Shown: positions 17,802 to 27,169 of the stretch, in pieces
Numbering within the stretch: position 1 is the stretch's first letter
Layout of the letters: every line of letters starts with the position of its first letter
Source: JAUWKC01 sp035529895
Lineage (GTDB): Bacteria; Planctomycetota; Phycisphaerae; Sedimentisphaerales; Anaerobacaceae
Length of the DNA: 64,000 nt
Assembly (NCBI GenBank): GCA_035529895.1
Contig: DATKVV010000068.1
Coordinates: forward strand, 62,001 to 126,000
Direction of reading: 5' to 3'
Program-made: the position numbers and the translations under genes
Notes under the pieces: generated by a model
What the model was told of the DNA's origin: nothing
What the model saw: only the letters and a program-made list of their open reading frames with translations
Databases searched by the model: none

Positions 17802-19097
17802 ATGGAAAAGAAAGTCACTAAGACAACACGACAAGTTTCACGCAGAGATTTCATTAAGGCATCGGCGGCGATTTCGGCGGCGGTGATTGCGTCGCCCGGC
17901 AGCCGCATTTTTGCCGCGGGCTCGGACAAAGTGCGTGTGGGACTGGTTGGCTGTGGCGCCCGCGGGACCGGCGCGGCAAAAAACTACGTCCAGTCCGCAG
18001 AAGGCGTCGAGCTTGTCGCCATGGCCGATGTCTTTCAGGACCGTCTCGACAAGTCCCTTGCCAAGCTAAAAGCAGAGGCCGCTGATAAAGTGAGCGTTAC
18101 CACCGATACCTGCTTTATCGGGTTCGACGCCTACCGGAAACTAATCGCCTCCGGCGTGGACGTTGTAATTCTGGCCACGCCGCCGGGCTTTCGCCCCGAG
18201 CATCTGAGGGCAGCCGTCGAAGCGGGCAAGCATGTGTTTATGGAAAAACCCGCAGCGGTGGACCCGGTCGGCATCCGCTCCATAATCGCTTCGTCGGAAC
18301 TGGCCAAGGAAAAGGGCCTGTCCATCGTGGCCGGCACGCAGCAGCGCCGCATGTCTCAGTACATAGAGATTATGAAGCGCGTCCACACCGGCCAAATCGG
18401 CGAAATCGTCGGCGGACAATGCTACTGGAACTGGGGCAGTCAGGACTGGCATTTCGAGCTGAGGAAACCCGAGTGGTCGGATATGGAATGGCAGATTCGC
18501 TGCTGGCCCTATTTCACCTGGCTCTCCGGCGACCATATCGTCGAGCAGCACGTCCACAACCTCGATATAATCAACTGGGCTATCGGCTCTCACCCCGTCC
18601 AGTGCCTCGGCATGGGCGGTCGCCAGGTGCGGACCGGCCCCGAGTACGGCAATATCTTCGACCATTTCGCCGTCGAGTACGAGTACCCGGGCGGCGTCCG
18701 CGTCCTGAGTATGTGCAGCCAGATTAATGGCACGACAAGCCGCGTCTGTGAGAGAGTGGTGGGTACAAAAGGTTCCTCTTATACAACCAGGTCAGTGGGT
18801 TATATCGAGGGGCAGAATGCTTACAAGTACGACGGGCCGCGTGTCGGTGGCATGGTGGAGGAGCACGCCGACCTGATAAAGAGCATTCGCGACGGCAAGC
18901 CCGTAAACGAAGGCCGACACGTGGCCGAAAGCACTATGACCGCAATTATGGGGCGCATAAGCGCCTACACGGGCCGGGCACTTAAATGGGACTGGGTAAT
19001 GAACGCCTCCAAGCTGGACCTTACGCCGCCGAAATACGAAATGGGTGACCTGCCCGTCGGGCCGGTCGCAATTCCCGGAAAAACGCAATTAATTTGA
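17802..19097 (+). CDS. Tat-exported Gfo/Idh/MocA oxidoreductase, tandem paralogue B
   Basis: A 431-residue protein with Tat motif S-R-R-D-F-I-K-A, Rossmann motif G-L-V-G-C-G-A-R-G-T, catalytic motif M-E-K-P-A-A-V-D-P-V-G, G-D-H-I-V-E-Q-H-V-H-N and C-terminal I-P-G-K-T-Q-L-I. ATG at 17802 with GAGGAG 8-13 nt upstream is preferred over the TTG immediately before it. The gap to the previous gene is 16 bp. It shares long identical blocks with both neighbours, for example the stretch around F-T-W-L-S-G-D-H and G-N-I-F-D-H-F-A-V-E-Y-E-Y, consistent with recent tandem duplication. Confidence 0.9.
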   Translation: MEKKVTKTTRQVSRRDFIKASAAISAAVIASPGSRIFAAGSDKVRVGLVGCGARGTGAAKNYVQSAEGVELVAMADVFQDRLDKSLAKLKAEAADKVSVTTDTCFIGFDAYRKLIASGVDVVILATPPGFRPEHLRAAVEAGKHVFMEKPAAVDPVGIRSIIASSELAKEKGLSIVAGTQQRRMSQYIEIMKRVHTGQIGEIVGGQCYWNWGSQDWHFELRKPEWSDMEWQIRCWPYFTWLSGDHIVEQHVHNLDIINWAIGSHPVQCLGMGGRQVRTGPEYGNIFDHFAVEYEYPGGVRVLSMCSQINGTTSRVCERVVGTKGSSYTTRSVGYIEGQNAYKYDGPRVGGMVEEHADLIKSIRDGKPVNEGRHVAESTMTAIMGRISAYTGRALKWDWVMNASKLDLTPPKYEMGDLPVGPVAIPGKTQLI

Positions 19098-19121
19098 CAA
19101 TAACTGTATGAGGAATTATTC

Positions 19122-20435
19122 ATGAAGCACAAAGTAAGCAAAAACAAATCTGACGTTTCCCGAAGAGATTTTATCAGGGCCTCGGCAGCGGTTTCGCTGG
19201 CGGCTATGACATTTGACAGCAGCCGCGTTTTCGCCGCCGGCTCGGACAAGCTCCGCGTGGGGCTGATTGGCTGCGGCGGCCGGGGCACCGGCGCAGCAAT
19301 GGACTGTGTAAAATCCTCGCCCAATGTAGAGATTGTCGCCATGGGCGACCTTTTTCGTGACAGTCTGGACAAGTCTCTCGCCAGGCTCAGCAGGAGGGTC
19401 GATGACAAGGTGACCGTTACTGACGATACGAGCTTCAGCGGTTTCGACTGCTACCAGAAAGTTCTCCAGTGCGACATAGATATGGTAATCATGGCGGCGC
19501 CTCCTCATTTTCGTCCCGTGCAGCTCAAAGCCGCCATCGAGGCGGGAAAGCACGTATTTATGGAAAAGCCCGTTGCCGTTGACCCCGTCGGTGTGCGCTC
19601 GGTGATTGAGTCTTCCGAATTGGCCCAACAGAAGGGCCTTGCCATCGTCGCAGGAACCCAGCGACGACACCAGGACCATTATTTGGAGGTTATGAAGCGC
19701 ATTCATGATGGCGATATCGGCGAGATTGTATCCGGACAGTGCTACTGGAACGGAGGCTTCCTCTGGGTGCAAAGGGCCACCGAGAACTGGAAGCAAAGAC
19801 ACGCCCTCGGCTGGTCGGATATGGAATGGCAGTGCCACAACTGGCTATTCTTCACATGGCTCTCCGGCGACCACATCGTCGAGCAGCACGTGCACAACAT
19901 CGACGTGATTAACTGGGCGATTGGTTCCCATCCCGTTCAGTGCCTCGGTATGGGCGGCCGGCAGGTCCGAACCGGGCCCGAATATGGCAATATCTTTGAC
20001 CATTTCGCGGTCGAGTACGAGTACCCCAACGGCGTTCGCGTTTTGAGCATGTGCCGCCAGATAGAAGGGTGCGACCATCGTGTCTCCGAGCGAGTGGTGG
20101 GCACAAACGGCTCGGCATATATGGATGGCTCTCACGGTTCCATCGAGGGGCCGAACGCTTATAAGTACGACGGCAAATCCCCCAACCCCTATGTGCAGGA
20201 GCATACCGACCTGATAGCCAGTATTCGCGAGGGCAGGCCCCTCAATGAGGGCCGACGCATCGCTGAAAGTACGCTCGCCGCGATTATGGGCCGCATGAGC
20301 GCCTATACCGGACGCGCGCTTAAGTGGGACTGGGCAATGAATGCCTCCGAGCTGGACCTGACCCCGCCGAGTTACGAGTTTGGTGATTTGCCGGTTGCTC
20401 CCGTGGCTGTCCCTGGTAAGACTCAATTAGTCTGA
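19122..20435 (+). CDS. Tat-exported Gfo/Idh/MocA oxidoreductase, tandem paralogue C
   Basis: A 437-residue protein with Tat motif S-R-R-D-F-I-R-A, Rossmann motif G-L-I-G-C-G-G-R-G-T, catalytic motif M-E-K-P-V-A-V-D-P-V-G, G-D-H-I-V-E-Q-H-V-H-N and C-terminal V-P-G-K-T-Q-L-V. Compared with paralogue B it has a short insertion before W-S-D-M-E-W, near residue 215, which lies in the region expected to line the substrate pocket. GAGGA precedes the ATG. The spacing of 24 bp to paralogue B suggests one operon. Same inferred role as A and B, with divergence for substrate range. Confidence 0.9.
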   Translation: MKHKVSKNKSDVSRRDFIRASAAVSLAAMTFDSSRVFAAGSDKLRVGLIGCGGRGTGAAMDCVKSSPNVEIVAMGDLFRDSLDKSLARLSRRVDDKVTVTDDTSFSGFDCYQKVLQCDIDMVIMAAPPHFRPVQLKAAIEAGKHVFMEKPVAVDPVGVRSVIESSELAQQKGLAIVAGTQRRHQDHYLEVMKRIHDGDIGEIVSGQCYWNGGFLWVQRATENWKQRHALGWSDMEWQCHNWLFFTWLSGDHIVEQHVHNIDVINWAIGSHPVQCLGMGGRQVRTGPEYGNIFDHFAVEYEYPNGVRVLSMCRQIEGCDHRVSERVVGTNGSAYMDGSHGSIEGPNAYKYDGKSPNPYVQEHTDLIASIREGRPLNEGRRIAESTLAAIMGRMSAYTGRALKWDWAMNASELDLTPPSYEFGDLPVAPVAVPGKTQLV

Positions 20436-20497
20436 AACTGAAAGCTTGGGGTACGCCGTACTTCCCGCACTTGCGATATGAAGAAAGGGACATCTCA

Positions 20498-22003
20498 ATG
20501 GCGCTTCTGCTGGGATACGATATAGGAAGCTCCTCAATAAAAGCAACGTTGATGGAGACCGAAACGGGCGAGGTGCTTGCGGCCGCGACCTCGCCCGAGA
20601 AAGAGCTGGAGATTATCGCAAAAAGCGCAGGCTGGGCCGAGCAGCATCCTCACGTCTGGTGGGACCACGTCAAACTGGCTACGCGGAAAATTAAATCCGG
20701 GGCAAAATTCGAACCTTTTGATGTCCGGGCAATCGGGATTTCCTACCAGATGCACGGCCTCGTGGCCGTGGACAAAAACCGTGAAGTTCTAAGGCCTGCT
20801 ATAATCTGGTGCGACAGCAGAGCCGTACAGATTGGGCAAAAAGCGGCGCGTGATATCGGGCAGGAGAAGTGCCTCAAAAGGTTGCTCAACCTGCCCGGCA
20901 ACTTTACGGCCTCGAAGCTGAAGTGGGTCATGGAAAACGAGCCGGATATTTTCTCCAAAATCCATAAAATCATGCTGCCCGGCGATTACATCGCTATGAA
21001 AATGACCGGCCGAATAGCGACCACCCCCTCAGGCCTATCCGAAGGCATAATGTGGGATTTCGAAAACGATGAACTGGCGGAATTTGTCCTTGAAAACTAC
21101 GGCATCACCGCCGACCTCATTGCCGAAACCATTCCCACCTTCTCCATCCAGGGCGAGCTTACCGCTGCCGCCGCAGAGGAACTCGGACTTAAGAGCGGCA
21201 CAAAGGTGAGCTACAGGGCGGGCGATCAGCCCAACAATGCTTTGTCGCTTGGAGTATTAAATCCCGGCCAGATTGCGGTTACCGCCGGCACCTCGGGCGT
21301 AGTATACGGAATAAGCGACAAGAAAAACTATGACCAAAAATCAAGAGTAAACATATTCGTTCACGTCAACCATTCGGCCGGCAGTCCGAGGTATGGCGTG
21401 TTATTGTGCCTCAACGGGACGGGAATCCTGAACAGTTGGCTGAAACATAATCTTACTGCAAACAATGAAGCAGCGTTAACGTATGACCAGATGAATAAGC
21501 TTGCTTTGGAGGTCCCTGTCGGCTCCGACGGCCTTGTCGTACTTCCATACGGCAACGGCGCCGAAAGGACGCTCGAAAACAGCAATATCGGGGCATCCGT
21601 TCATGGATGGAATTTTAACATACATAAAAAGGCTCATTTTCTCAGGGCCGCTCAGGAAGGCATCGTTTTTGCGCTTAACTTCGGTCTTGGTATAATGCGA
21701 AAAATGGGAATTGAACTGGCAACGGCGCGGGCCGGTAATGCCAATATGTTTTTAAGCCCCTTGTTTGCCGAAGCGTTTGCCACCGTAACGAAAACTGCGG
21801 TAGAACTCTATAATACCGATGGTTCCCAGGGCGCTGCCAGGGGAGCAGGTATAGGCGCCGGTATTTACGACGGCGAGGTAGATGCTTTTGTCGGGTTGAA
21901 ACCCGTTAAGACCATCGAGCCCAACGACAAGCTGACCTCACAGTACGGTGAGGCTTATGAGAAATGGAAACGTGTTTTGGAATCTGAGTTAGGTAAGGAG
22001 TAG
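20498..22003 (+). CDS. FGGY carbohydrate kinase, xylulokinase-like
   Basis: A 501-residue cytoplasmic sugar kinase. The N-terminal ATP-binding lobe starts G-Y-D-I-G-S-S-S-I-K-A. The family-defining blocks G-I-S-Y-Q-M-H-G-L-V, P-A-I-I-W-C-D-S-R-A, L-P-G-D-Y-I-A-M-K and A-G-D-Q-P-N-N-A-L-S-L-G are present, the last holding the catalytic Asp. The Q-M-H-G-L motif points to xylulokinases, so D-xylulose or a similar ketose is the likely substrate. ATG at 20498 is chosen because AAAGGGA lies 7 nt upstream; an in-frame TTG nine codons earlier lacks a site. It is followed after 5 bp by a GH2 gene whose Shine-Dalgarno lies inside this gene's 3' end. Confidence 0.9.
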   Translation: MALLLGYDIGSSSIKATLMETETGEVLAAATSPEKELEIIAKSAGWAEQHPHVWWDHVKLATRKIKSGAKFEPFDVRAIGISYQMHGLVAVDKNREVLRPAIIWCDSRAVQIGQKAARDIGQEKCLKRLLNLPGNFTASKLKWVMENEPDIFSKIHKIMLPGDYIAMKMTGRIATTPSGLSEGIMWDFENDELAEFVLENYGITADLIAETIPTFSIQGELTAAAAEELGLKSGTKVSYRAGDQPNNALSLGVLNPGQIAVTAGTSGVVYGISDKKNYDQKSRVNIFVHVNHSAGSPRYGVLLCLNGTGILNSWLKHNLTANNEAALTYDQMNKLALEVPVGSDGLVVLPYGNGAERTLENSNIGASVHGWNFNIHKKAHFLRAAQEGIVFALNFGLGIMRKMGIELATARAGNANMFLSPLFAEAFATVTKTAVELYNTDGSQGAARGAGIGAGIYDGEVDAFVGLKPVKTIEPNDKLTSQYGEAYEKWKRVLESELGKE

Positions 22004-22008
22004 ACTAA

Positions 22009-24510
22009 ATGGTGATGCAGGAATTGTACCGCGGCCCACGCACAAAAAACTATAGCGTGAACAGAGCGTGGTATTATATTGTAACGACCCTCGTGCTCGT
22101 GCTGTGCCCGGCTTTGCATGCCCAGTGGAAGCCGGCCGAAGGACCGCTGATGACACAGTGGGCAAAGGACGTGTCCCCCGAGAAGGCCCACGCGGAGTAT
22201 CCCCGGCCGCAGATGGTCCGCAAGGACTGGCAGAACCTCAACGGCCTGTGGGATTACGCCATCAGGCCGAAAGATGAGCCGAAGCCCGAAAACTTCGACG
22301 GCAAAATCCTCGTGCCGTTTCCTGTTGAGTCGGCCCTGTCAGGCGCTATGAGGCGGGTGGATGACCCAAACCGCCTGTGGTACCGGCGTGAATTTGAAGT
22401 CCCAGCCAACTGGGAACAGGGGCGAGTACTGTTGAATTTTGGCGCCGTGGACTGGGAAACAACGGTCTGGGTCAACAGCAGGCAGGTGGGTACACATCGC
22501 GGCGGGTACGACCCCTTCACCTTCGACATCACCGACGCGCTGAAAGGAACGGGCAGACAGGAAATCGTGCTGTCCGTATGGGACCCGACAGACGCGGGCA
22601 CGCAGCCGCGCGGAAAACAGGTCCGCAATCCCCACAAGATTTGGTACACACCGACCACCGGTATATGGCAAACGGTATGGCTGGAGCCGGTTGGCAAGGC
22701 TTATATCGAGTCGCTGATTGTTGTTCCTGATGTTGATAAAGAGCAGGTCCGTGTGAGTGCCGTTTGTTCACAGGCACCGGCGGGATATAAAATCGAGGTG
22801 ACAGCAAGGTCGAAAGAGGCAGGGCTGAAAGGGGCTAAGGCAAGCGGCGGGCCAGGGCAGGAAATCACTGTCCCTATCAAGAATCCAAAACTGTGGTCGC
22901 CTGATTCGCCTTTTTTATATAACCTGAGGGTGGTTCTTAAGGATAACAACGGCAAGAGAGCCGACGCTGTCAGAAGCTACTTCGGAATGCGAAAGGTCGC
23001 CGTTGCGAAGGACGAAGCCGGCGTTAATAGGCTCTTGCTCAACAACAAACCTCTGTTCCAGTACGGACCTTTGGACCAGGGCTTCTGGCCGGATGGAATC
23101 TACACCGCGCCGACAGACGAAGCTCTTCGCTACGACATCGAAGCGCTCAAAAAGCTCGGCTGCAATATGATGCGAAAGCACGTCAAGATTGAGCCGTTGC
23201 GTTTCTATTACTGGTGCGACAAGCTCGGCCTGCTCGTCTGGCAGGATATGCCCAACGGCGATAAGCACGTTGGCAGAAGCGACCCTGACGTGGCAAGGTC
23301 CCAAGAATCGGCCGAACAGTTTGAAAAGGAGCTAAAGGCCCTGGTCGATGCTCACCACAATCACCCATCCATAATAATGTGGGTACCCTTCAATGAGGGT
23401 TGGGGCCAGTACGACACGCCGCGGATTGTCGATTTGATTAAGCAATGGGACCCCACGCGTTTGGTCAACAATGCCAGCGGCTGGGCCGACCGCGGCGTCG
23501 GTGACGTCCACGACGACCACAAGTATCCGGGCCCGGCGGCGCCCAAGAACGAGGAGAAGCGCGCCGCGGTCCTGGGCGAATTCGGCGGCCTGGGCCTGCC
23601 CATAAAAGGCCACACCTGGCAGGACGAAAAGAACTGGGGCTATCGCAAGTTTGAGACACGCGAGGCGCTGACCGACGCCTATCTTGACTTGCTTACGAAG
23701 CTGCGTCCACTCATTGAGGGCGGACTTTCTGCCGCTGTTTATACCCAGACCACGGATGTTGAGGTAGAGGTCAACGGACTTATGACATACGACCGCGCGA
23801 TGGTCAAAATGGACGCCGACAAAATCACCGCCGCGAACAAAAGCCTTTATCAGGTGACCTCATCGGCCAGCGTGCAAACCGCCGCTAACGCACAAACGGC
23901 GACTCCGGACTCCGCGATGGTTCCGCTTGCCATCGAACTGCCCAGGCCTATGTTCGTGGGCACGCCCCAGAATATCCGCGTTGCCAACCTGGAGAAGCCG
24001 TTGGGCAAACCGCGCGAGCCATTTTACGCCCCCGCCGGCACCAAAAACGTCGCCTTCAAGAGGCCCGTGGCCAGCACTGACAAGGAGCCTATTATCGGCG
24101 AAATCGCAATGATAACCGACGGCGACAAGGAAGCGACGGACGGCAGTTATGTTGAGCTGGGACCTTTTCTGCAGAGCGTAACCATCGACCTCGGCGCGCC
24201 GTACGACATATACGCAATCCTGTTCTGGCACTATCACAAGGAAGCGAGGGTCTATTCTGACGTAGTGGTACAGGTCGCCGACGACCCCGATTTTATTACG
24301 AATGTCAGGACCCTGTTCAACAATGATATTGACAACTCCTCCGGTTTGGGTATCGGCACCGACATGCACTATGTCGAGACTTCCGAGGGCAAGCTTGTCG
24401 ATGCCAAAGGCGTCCGGGCCCGCTATGTCCGCCTGTACAGCAACGGCAACAGCTCGAACGACTTAAATCACTATGTGGAAGTGGAGGTTTTCGGCAGACC
24501 GGCACGATGA
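22009..24510 (+). CDS. Secreted GH2-family glycoside hydrolase with C-terminal discoidin-like domain
   Basis: An 833-residue exported enzyme; signal peptide ends near C-P-A-L-H-A. The order is sugar-binding jelly roll (~60-215, W-Y-R-R-E-F and G-G-Y-D-P-F-T-F-D), immunoglobulin-like domain (~220-310), TIM barrel (~320-620) and an F5/8-type-C-like domain (~680-830, G-P-F-L-Q-S-V-T-I-D-L-G and A-R-Y-V-R-L-Y-S). The likely acid/base is E463 in P-F-N-E-G-W-G and the nucleophile E524 in V-L-G-E-F-G-G. Beta-galactosidase, beta-mannosidase or beta-glucuronidase activity is possible; specificity cannot be decided. AAGGAG lies 8 nt before the ATG, inside the end of the kinase gene, so translation is probably coupled. 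Confidence 0.92.
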   Translation: MVMQELYRGPRTKNYSVNRAWYYIVTTLVLVLCPALHAQWKPAEGPLMTQWAKDVSPEKAHAEYPRPQMVRKDWQNLNGLWDYAIRPKDEPKPENFDGKILVPFPVESALSGAMRRVDDPNRLWYRREFEVPANWEQGRVLLNFGAVDWETTVWVNSRQVGTHRGGYDPFTFDITDALKGTGRQEIVLSVWDPTDAGTQPRGKQVRNPHKIWYTPTTGIWQTVWLEPVGKAYIESLIVVPDVDKEQVRVSAVCSQAPAGYKIEVTARSKEAGLKGAKASGGPGQEITVPIKNPKLWSPDSPFLYNLRVVLKDNNGKRADAVRSYFGMRKVAVAKDEAGVNRLLLNNKPLFQYGPLDQGFWPDGIYTAPTDEALRYDIEALKKLGCNMMRKHVKIEPLRFYYWCDKLGLLVWQDMPNGDKHVGRSDPDVARSQESAEQFEKELKALVDAHHNHPSIIMWVPFNEGWGQYDTPRIVDLIKQWDPTRLVNNASGWADRGVGDVHDDHKYPGPAAPKNEEKRAAVLGEFGGLGLPIKGHTWQDEKNWGYRKFETREALTDAYLDLLTKLRPLIEGGLSAAVYTQTTDVEVEVNGLMTYDRAMVKMDADKITAANKSLYQVTSSASVQTAANAQTATPDSAMVPLAIELPRPMFVGTPQNIRVANLEKPLGKPREPFYAPAGTKNVAFKRPVASTDKEPIIGEIAMITDGDKEATDGSYVELGPFLQSVTIDLGAPYDIYAILFWHYHKEARVYSDVVVQVADDPDFITNVRTLFNNDIDNSSGLGIGTDMHYVETSEGKLVDAKGVRARYVRLYSNGNSSNDLNHYVEVEVFGRPAR

Positions 24511-26129
24511 AGTGTCCCCGAACTTGTTGCGTCCTAATTTTGGCTGCGGCGGCGGCTGCTGTTTGGCTGCGCCTGCCGCGGCTGGACCAGCGTCCCATGC
24601 ATGGCGATGAAGCCGTTCACGCCGTTAAGTTCGGCGAATTGCTCGAGAAAGGTTATTATCGTTACGACCCGAATGAATACCACGGGCCCACGCTGAATTA
24701 TTTCACCCTCATCCCGGCCCGGCTCAGCGGGATGCACAAGTTCAAAGACCTTGACGAATTTGCCCTTCGTATTGTTCCCGTTTTTTTCGGCGTATTACTT
24801 GTGCTGCTGCTTTTGCTGCTGGCCGACGGCCTGGGCACACCTGCCGCGAGTGTCGCGGCCATACTGACCGCCGTCTCGCCGGCTTTTGTCTTCTACAGCC
24901 GATACTACATCCAGGAGACACTTTTGGTCTGCTTCAGCTTTGGGGCAATTGCTTCGGGCTACCGCTATGCTCGCAGCAAAGACATCAGGTGGGCCTTATT
25001 GACCGGCATATTCCTCGGCCTTGCTCACGCGACAAAGGAAACATTTATAATCTCTTTCGGCTCGATGCTGCTGGCGCTTGTGCTTACGCTGGTGATTCAG
25101 GGCCGGCAGGCCAGTTCCGCCTTCAGTATTAATGAAATAATCAAGCCCCGACACGTTATAGCAATGGCGGCAGCCGCTGTAATGGTATCGGCTTTGTTTT
25201 ACTCATCATTTCTGACCAATCCGGCCGGCGTATGGGATTCGGTTCGCAGCTACATCGCTTATATTAATCGGACTCCGCAGAACAATCCCCATCTCCACCC
25301 CTGGTATTATTATCTCAAGATGCTCATGTATTCGAGGTACGGCTCAGGCCCCGTCTGGAGTGAGTCAATGATTGTAATTCTGGCCCTCGTGGGTTTTGTA
25401 GTCGCCATGACCAGAAAAAAAGTTGCTTCCTTTGACGCTAATCTACTCACGTTTATTGCCCTTTATACGCTGATTATGACCGCTGTATATTCGGTGTTCC
25501 CGTACAAGACTCCATGGTGTCTTTTGGGATTTTTGCAGGGGATGATTCTGCTGGCCGGTGTGGGTGCTGTTGCGGTGGTAAAACTTCTGCCGAAGGTGCT
25601 GCCCCGCCTGATTGTTCTTTGCCTGTTGGTTGAAGGTACGGTTCATCTCACCTGGCAGGCTTACCTTGCCAATTACAGATTCTATGCCGACGCCCGCAAT
25701 CCATACGTCTATGCTCACCCGGTTACCGATGTGATTAGTATCGCGCAGCGGGTCGAGCAAGTAGCCAGGGTACACCCGGACGGCTTGGCAATGCGTGTTG
25801 ACGTCATCTGTCCCGGGGGCGACTACTGGCCCCTGCCCTGGTACCTGCGCCGCTTTGAAGAACGAAGTATCGGCTGGTACGATAAGGTTGACGACAGAGT
25901 GCCGGCTGCGCCCGTCATTATCGCCTCTGACGGCGCGGAGCCGGCCCTGATGAAAAAGTTGTACGAACTGCCGCCCCCGGGCCAAAGGCATCTGTACGTG
26001 CCCCTTTTTGATTCGTATATGCAGTTGCGTCCACAGGTTGAGCTGCGCGGTTACGTGACCAAAGACCTCTGGGACGCTTACCGGCGACAGAAGGCACAAT
26101 CGCAACAGAATCAAGGGACTAAGAAATGA
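24507..26129 (+). CDS. GT39-like integral membrane protein (TIGR03663 type)
   Basis: A 540-residue polytopic membrane protein with about ten transmembrane segments. The first loop carries R-P-M-H-G-D-E-A-V-H-A-V and Y-H-G-P-T-L-N-Y-F, the acidic motif of the TIGR03663 family (flippase-associated, Agl23-like), distantly related to dolichyl-phosphate-mannose protein mannosyltransferases. Members are thought to handle lipid-linked sugars at the membrane; the exact donor and acceptor are unknown. The start overlaps the stop of the GH2 gene (ATGA), and its own stop overlaps the next gene in the same way, so GH2, this gene and apbE form one translationally coupled unit. Confidence 0.88.
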   Translation: MKCPRTCCVLILAAAAAAVWLRLPRLDQRPMHGDEAVHAVKFGELLEKGYYRYDPNEYHGPTLNYFTLIPARLSGMHKFKDLDEFALRIVPVFFGVLLVLLLLLLADGLGTPAASVAAILTAVSPAFVFYSRYYIQETLLVCFSFGAIASGYRYARSKDIRWALLTGIFLGLAHATKETFIISFGSMLLALVLTLVIQGRQASSAFSINEIIKPRHVIAMAAAAVMVSALFYSSFLTNPAGVWDSVRSYIAYINRTPQNNPHLHPWYYYLKMLMYSRYGSGPVWSESMIVILALVGFVVAMTRKKVASFDANLLTFIALYTLIMTAVYSVFPYKTPWCLLGFLQGMILLAGVGAVAVVKLLPKVLPRLIVLCLLVEGTVHLTWQAYLANYRFYADARNPYVYAHPVTDVISIAQRVEQVARVHPDGLAMRVDVICPGGDYWPLPWYLRRFEERSIGWYDKVDDRVPAAPVIIASDGAEPALMKKLYELPPPGQRHLYVPLFDSYMQLRPQVELRGYVTKDLWDAYRRQKAQSQQNQGTKK

Positions 26130-27112
26130 CTCCCATACAGCCGGAGATTCCTTTTACCAAAGCCGAGTGGGATTCGGTATGCGGAACCCATCGCTTTTCG
26201 CACGAAGCTATGGCGACCACCTTTGAGGTCATCATACAACATGAAGATGGAAGTTACGCCCGGCAGGCCGCCCTCGCCGCCTTCAATGAGCTTGACCGGC
26301 TTGAACGGGAATTCAGCCGATTCATAGAAAACAGCGATGTCTCCCGAATAAACAACATAACTGCCAATCAGTCTTTGGTAATCGGTCTTGAAACCTTTGG
26401 GTGCCTTCAAGTCGCTGCCCGGATGTATGATGAAACCCGCGGGGCTTTCGATATTACGGTTGGGTTGTTGTTCGATGCCTGGCTCAGTGAGGATAAAACT
26501 CTCCGCTCACCTTCCCGGGACGAGTTGAATCTTGCCCGTCAGCACACGGGCACGCATCTTCTAAAATTAGACGGAGACGAGCATACAGTAGAGTTACTCA
26601 CCGACCGGGTGAAGATTGACCTCGGCGGAATCGGCAAGGGCTACGCCGCCGACAGGATGGCCGAGTTGCTGCGTGACTGGGGTGTTGACATCGCTCTCGT
26701 TCACGGTGGGTACAGCTCGGTCCTGGCCCTCGCTCCACCGCACGGGACCAAAGGCTGGCCCGTTACGTTAACCAATCCTGCTGATACAAGGCAGACCCTG
26801 GCTTGTCTTCTATTACAAGACCGGGCCCTCAGCGGCTCAGGTCTTCAGCAGGGCCGTCACATAATTGACCCCCGTTCCGCTGGGCCCGTTGAAGGCAGAA
26901 TCGCCGCCTGGGCTTGTGCTCCCGATGCCGCAACCGCTGATGCCCTCTCTACCGCCTTTATGGTTATGACCCCGGACGAAATCAATCACTACTGTCTCGG
27001 CCACTGCGGTACACTGGCTATGGTTGTTGTGGAAGAAGGCGGCCAAGGAGGACAAAAACAAAAAATCCTGCGTTATGGTCCCTGGGAACAAGAGAGTCTA
27101 TTCAAACAATAG
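26126..27112 (+). CDS. apbE: FAD:protein FMN transferase (ApbE family)
   Basis: A 328-residue ApbE homologue. ApbE moves FMN from FAD to a Thr of extracytoplasmic flavoproteins carrying [ST]-G-A-[ST]-x-[ST]. Visible motifs are M-A-T-T-F-E-V near residue 30, G-A-F-D-I-T-V-G-L-L-F-D-A-W near 105, and K-I-D-L-G-G-I-G-K-G-Y-A-A-D-R near 175; A-D-A-L-S-T-A-F-M-V-M near 275 contributes to the Mg/FAD site. No clear signal peptide is seen, so either it is cytoplasmic or the N-terminus is atypical. The start overlaps the upstream stop (ATGA). A plausible client, an FMN-binding domain with T-G-A-T-I-S, is encoded about 7 kb downstream in the 1358-residue membrane protein. Confidence 0.92.
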   Translation: MTPIQPEIPFTKAEWDSVCGTHRFSHEAMATTFEVIIQHEDGSYARQAALAAFNELDRLEREFSRFIENSDVSRINNITANQSLVIGLETFGCLQVAARMYDETRGAFDITVGLLFDAWLSEDKTLRSPSRDELNLARQHTGTHLLKLDGDEHTVELLTDRVKIDLGGIGKGYAADRMAELLRDWGVDIALVHGGYSSVLALAPPHGTKGWPVTLTNPADTRQTLACLLLQDRALSGSGLQQGRHIIDPRSAGPVEGRIAAWACAPDAATADALSTAFMVMTPDEINHYCLGHCGTLAMVVVEEGGQGGQKQKILRYGPWEQESLFKQ

Positions 27113-27169
27113 TATCAGGTGTACCGAATTCTTCCGGCGGTCTGGCACAGGCGGCAAGCCGGCTTATTC

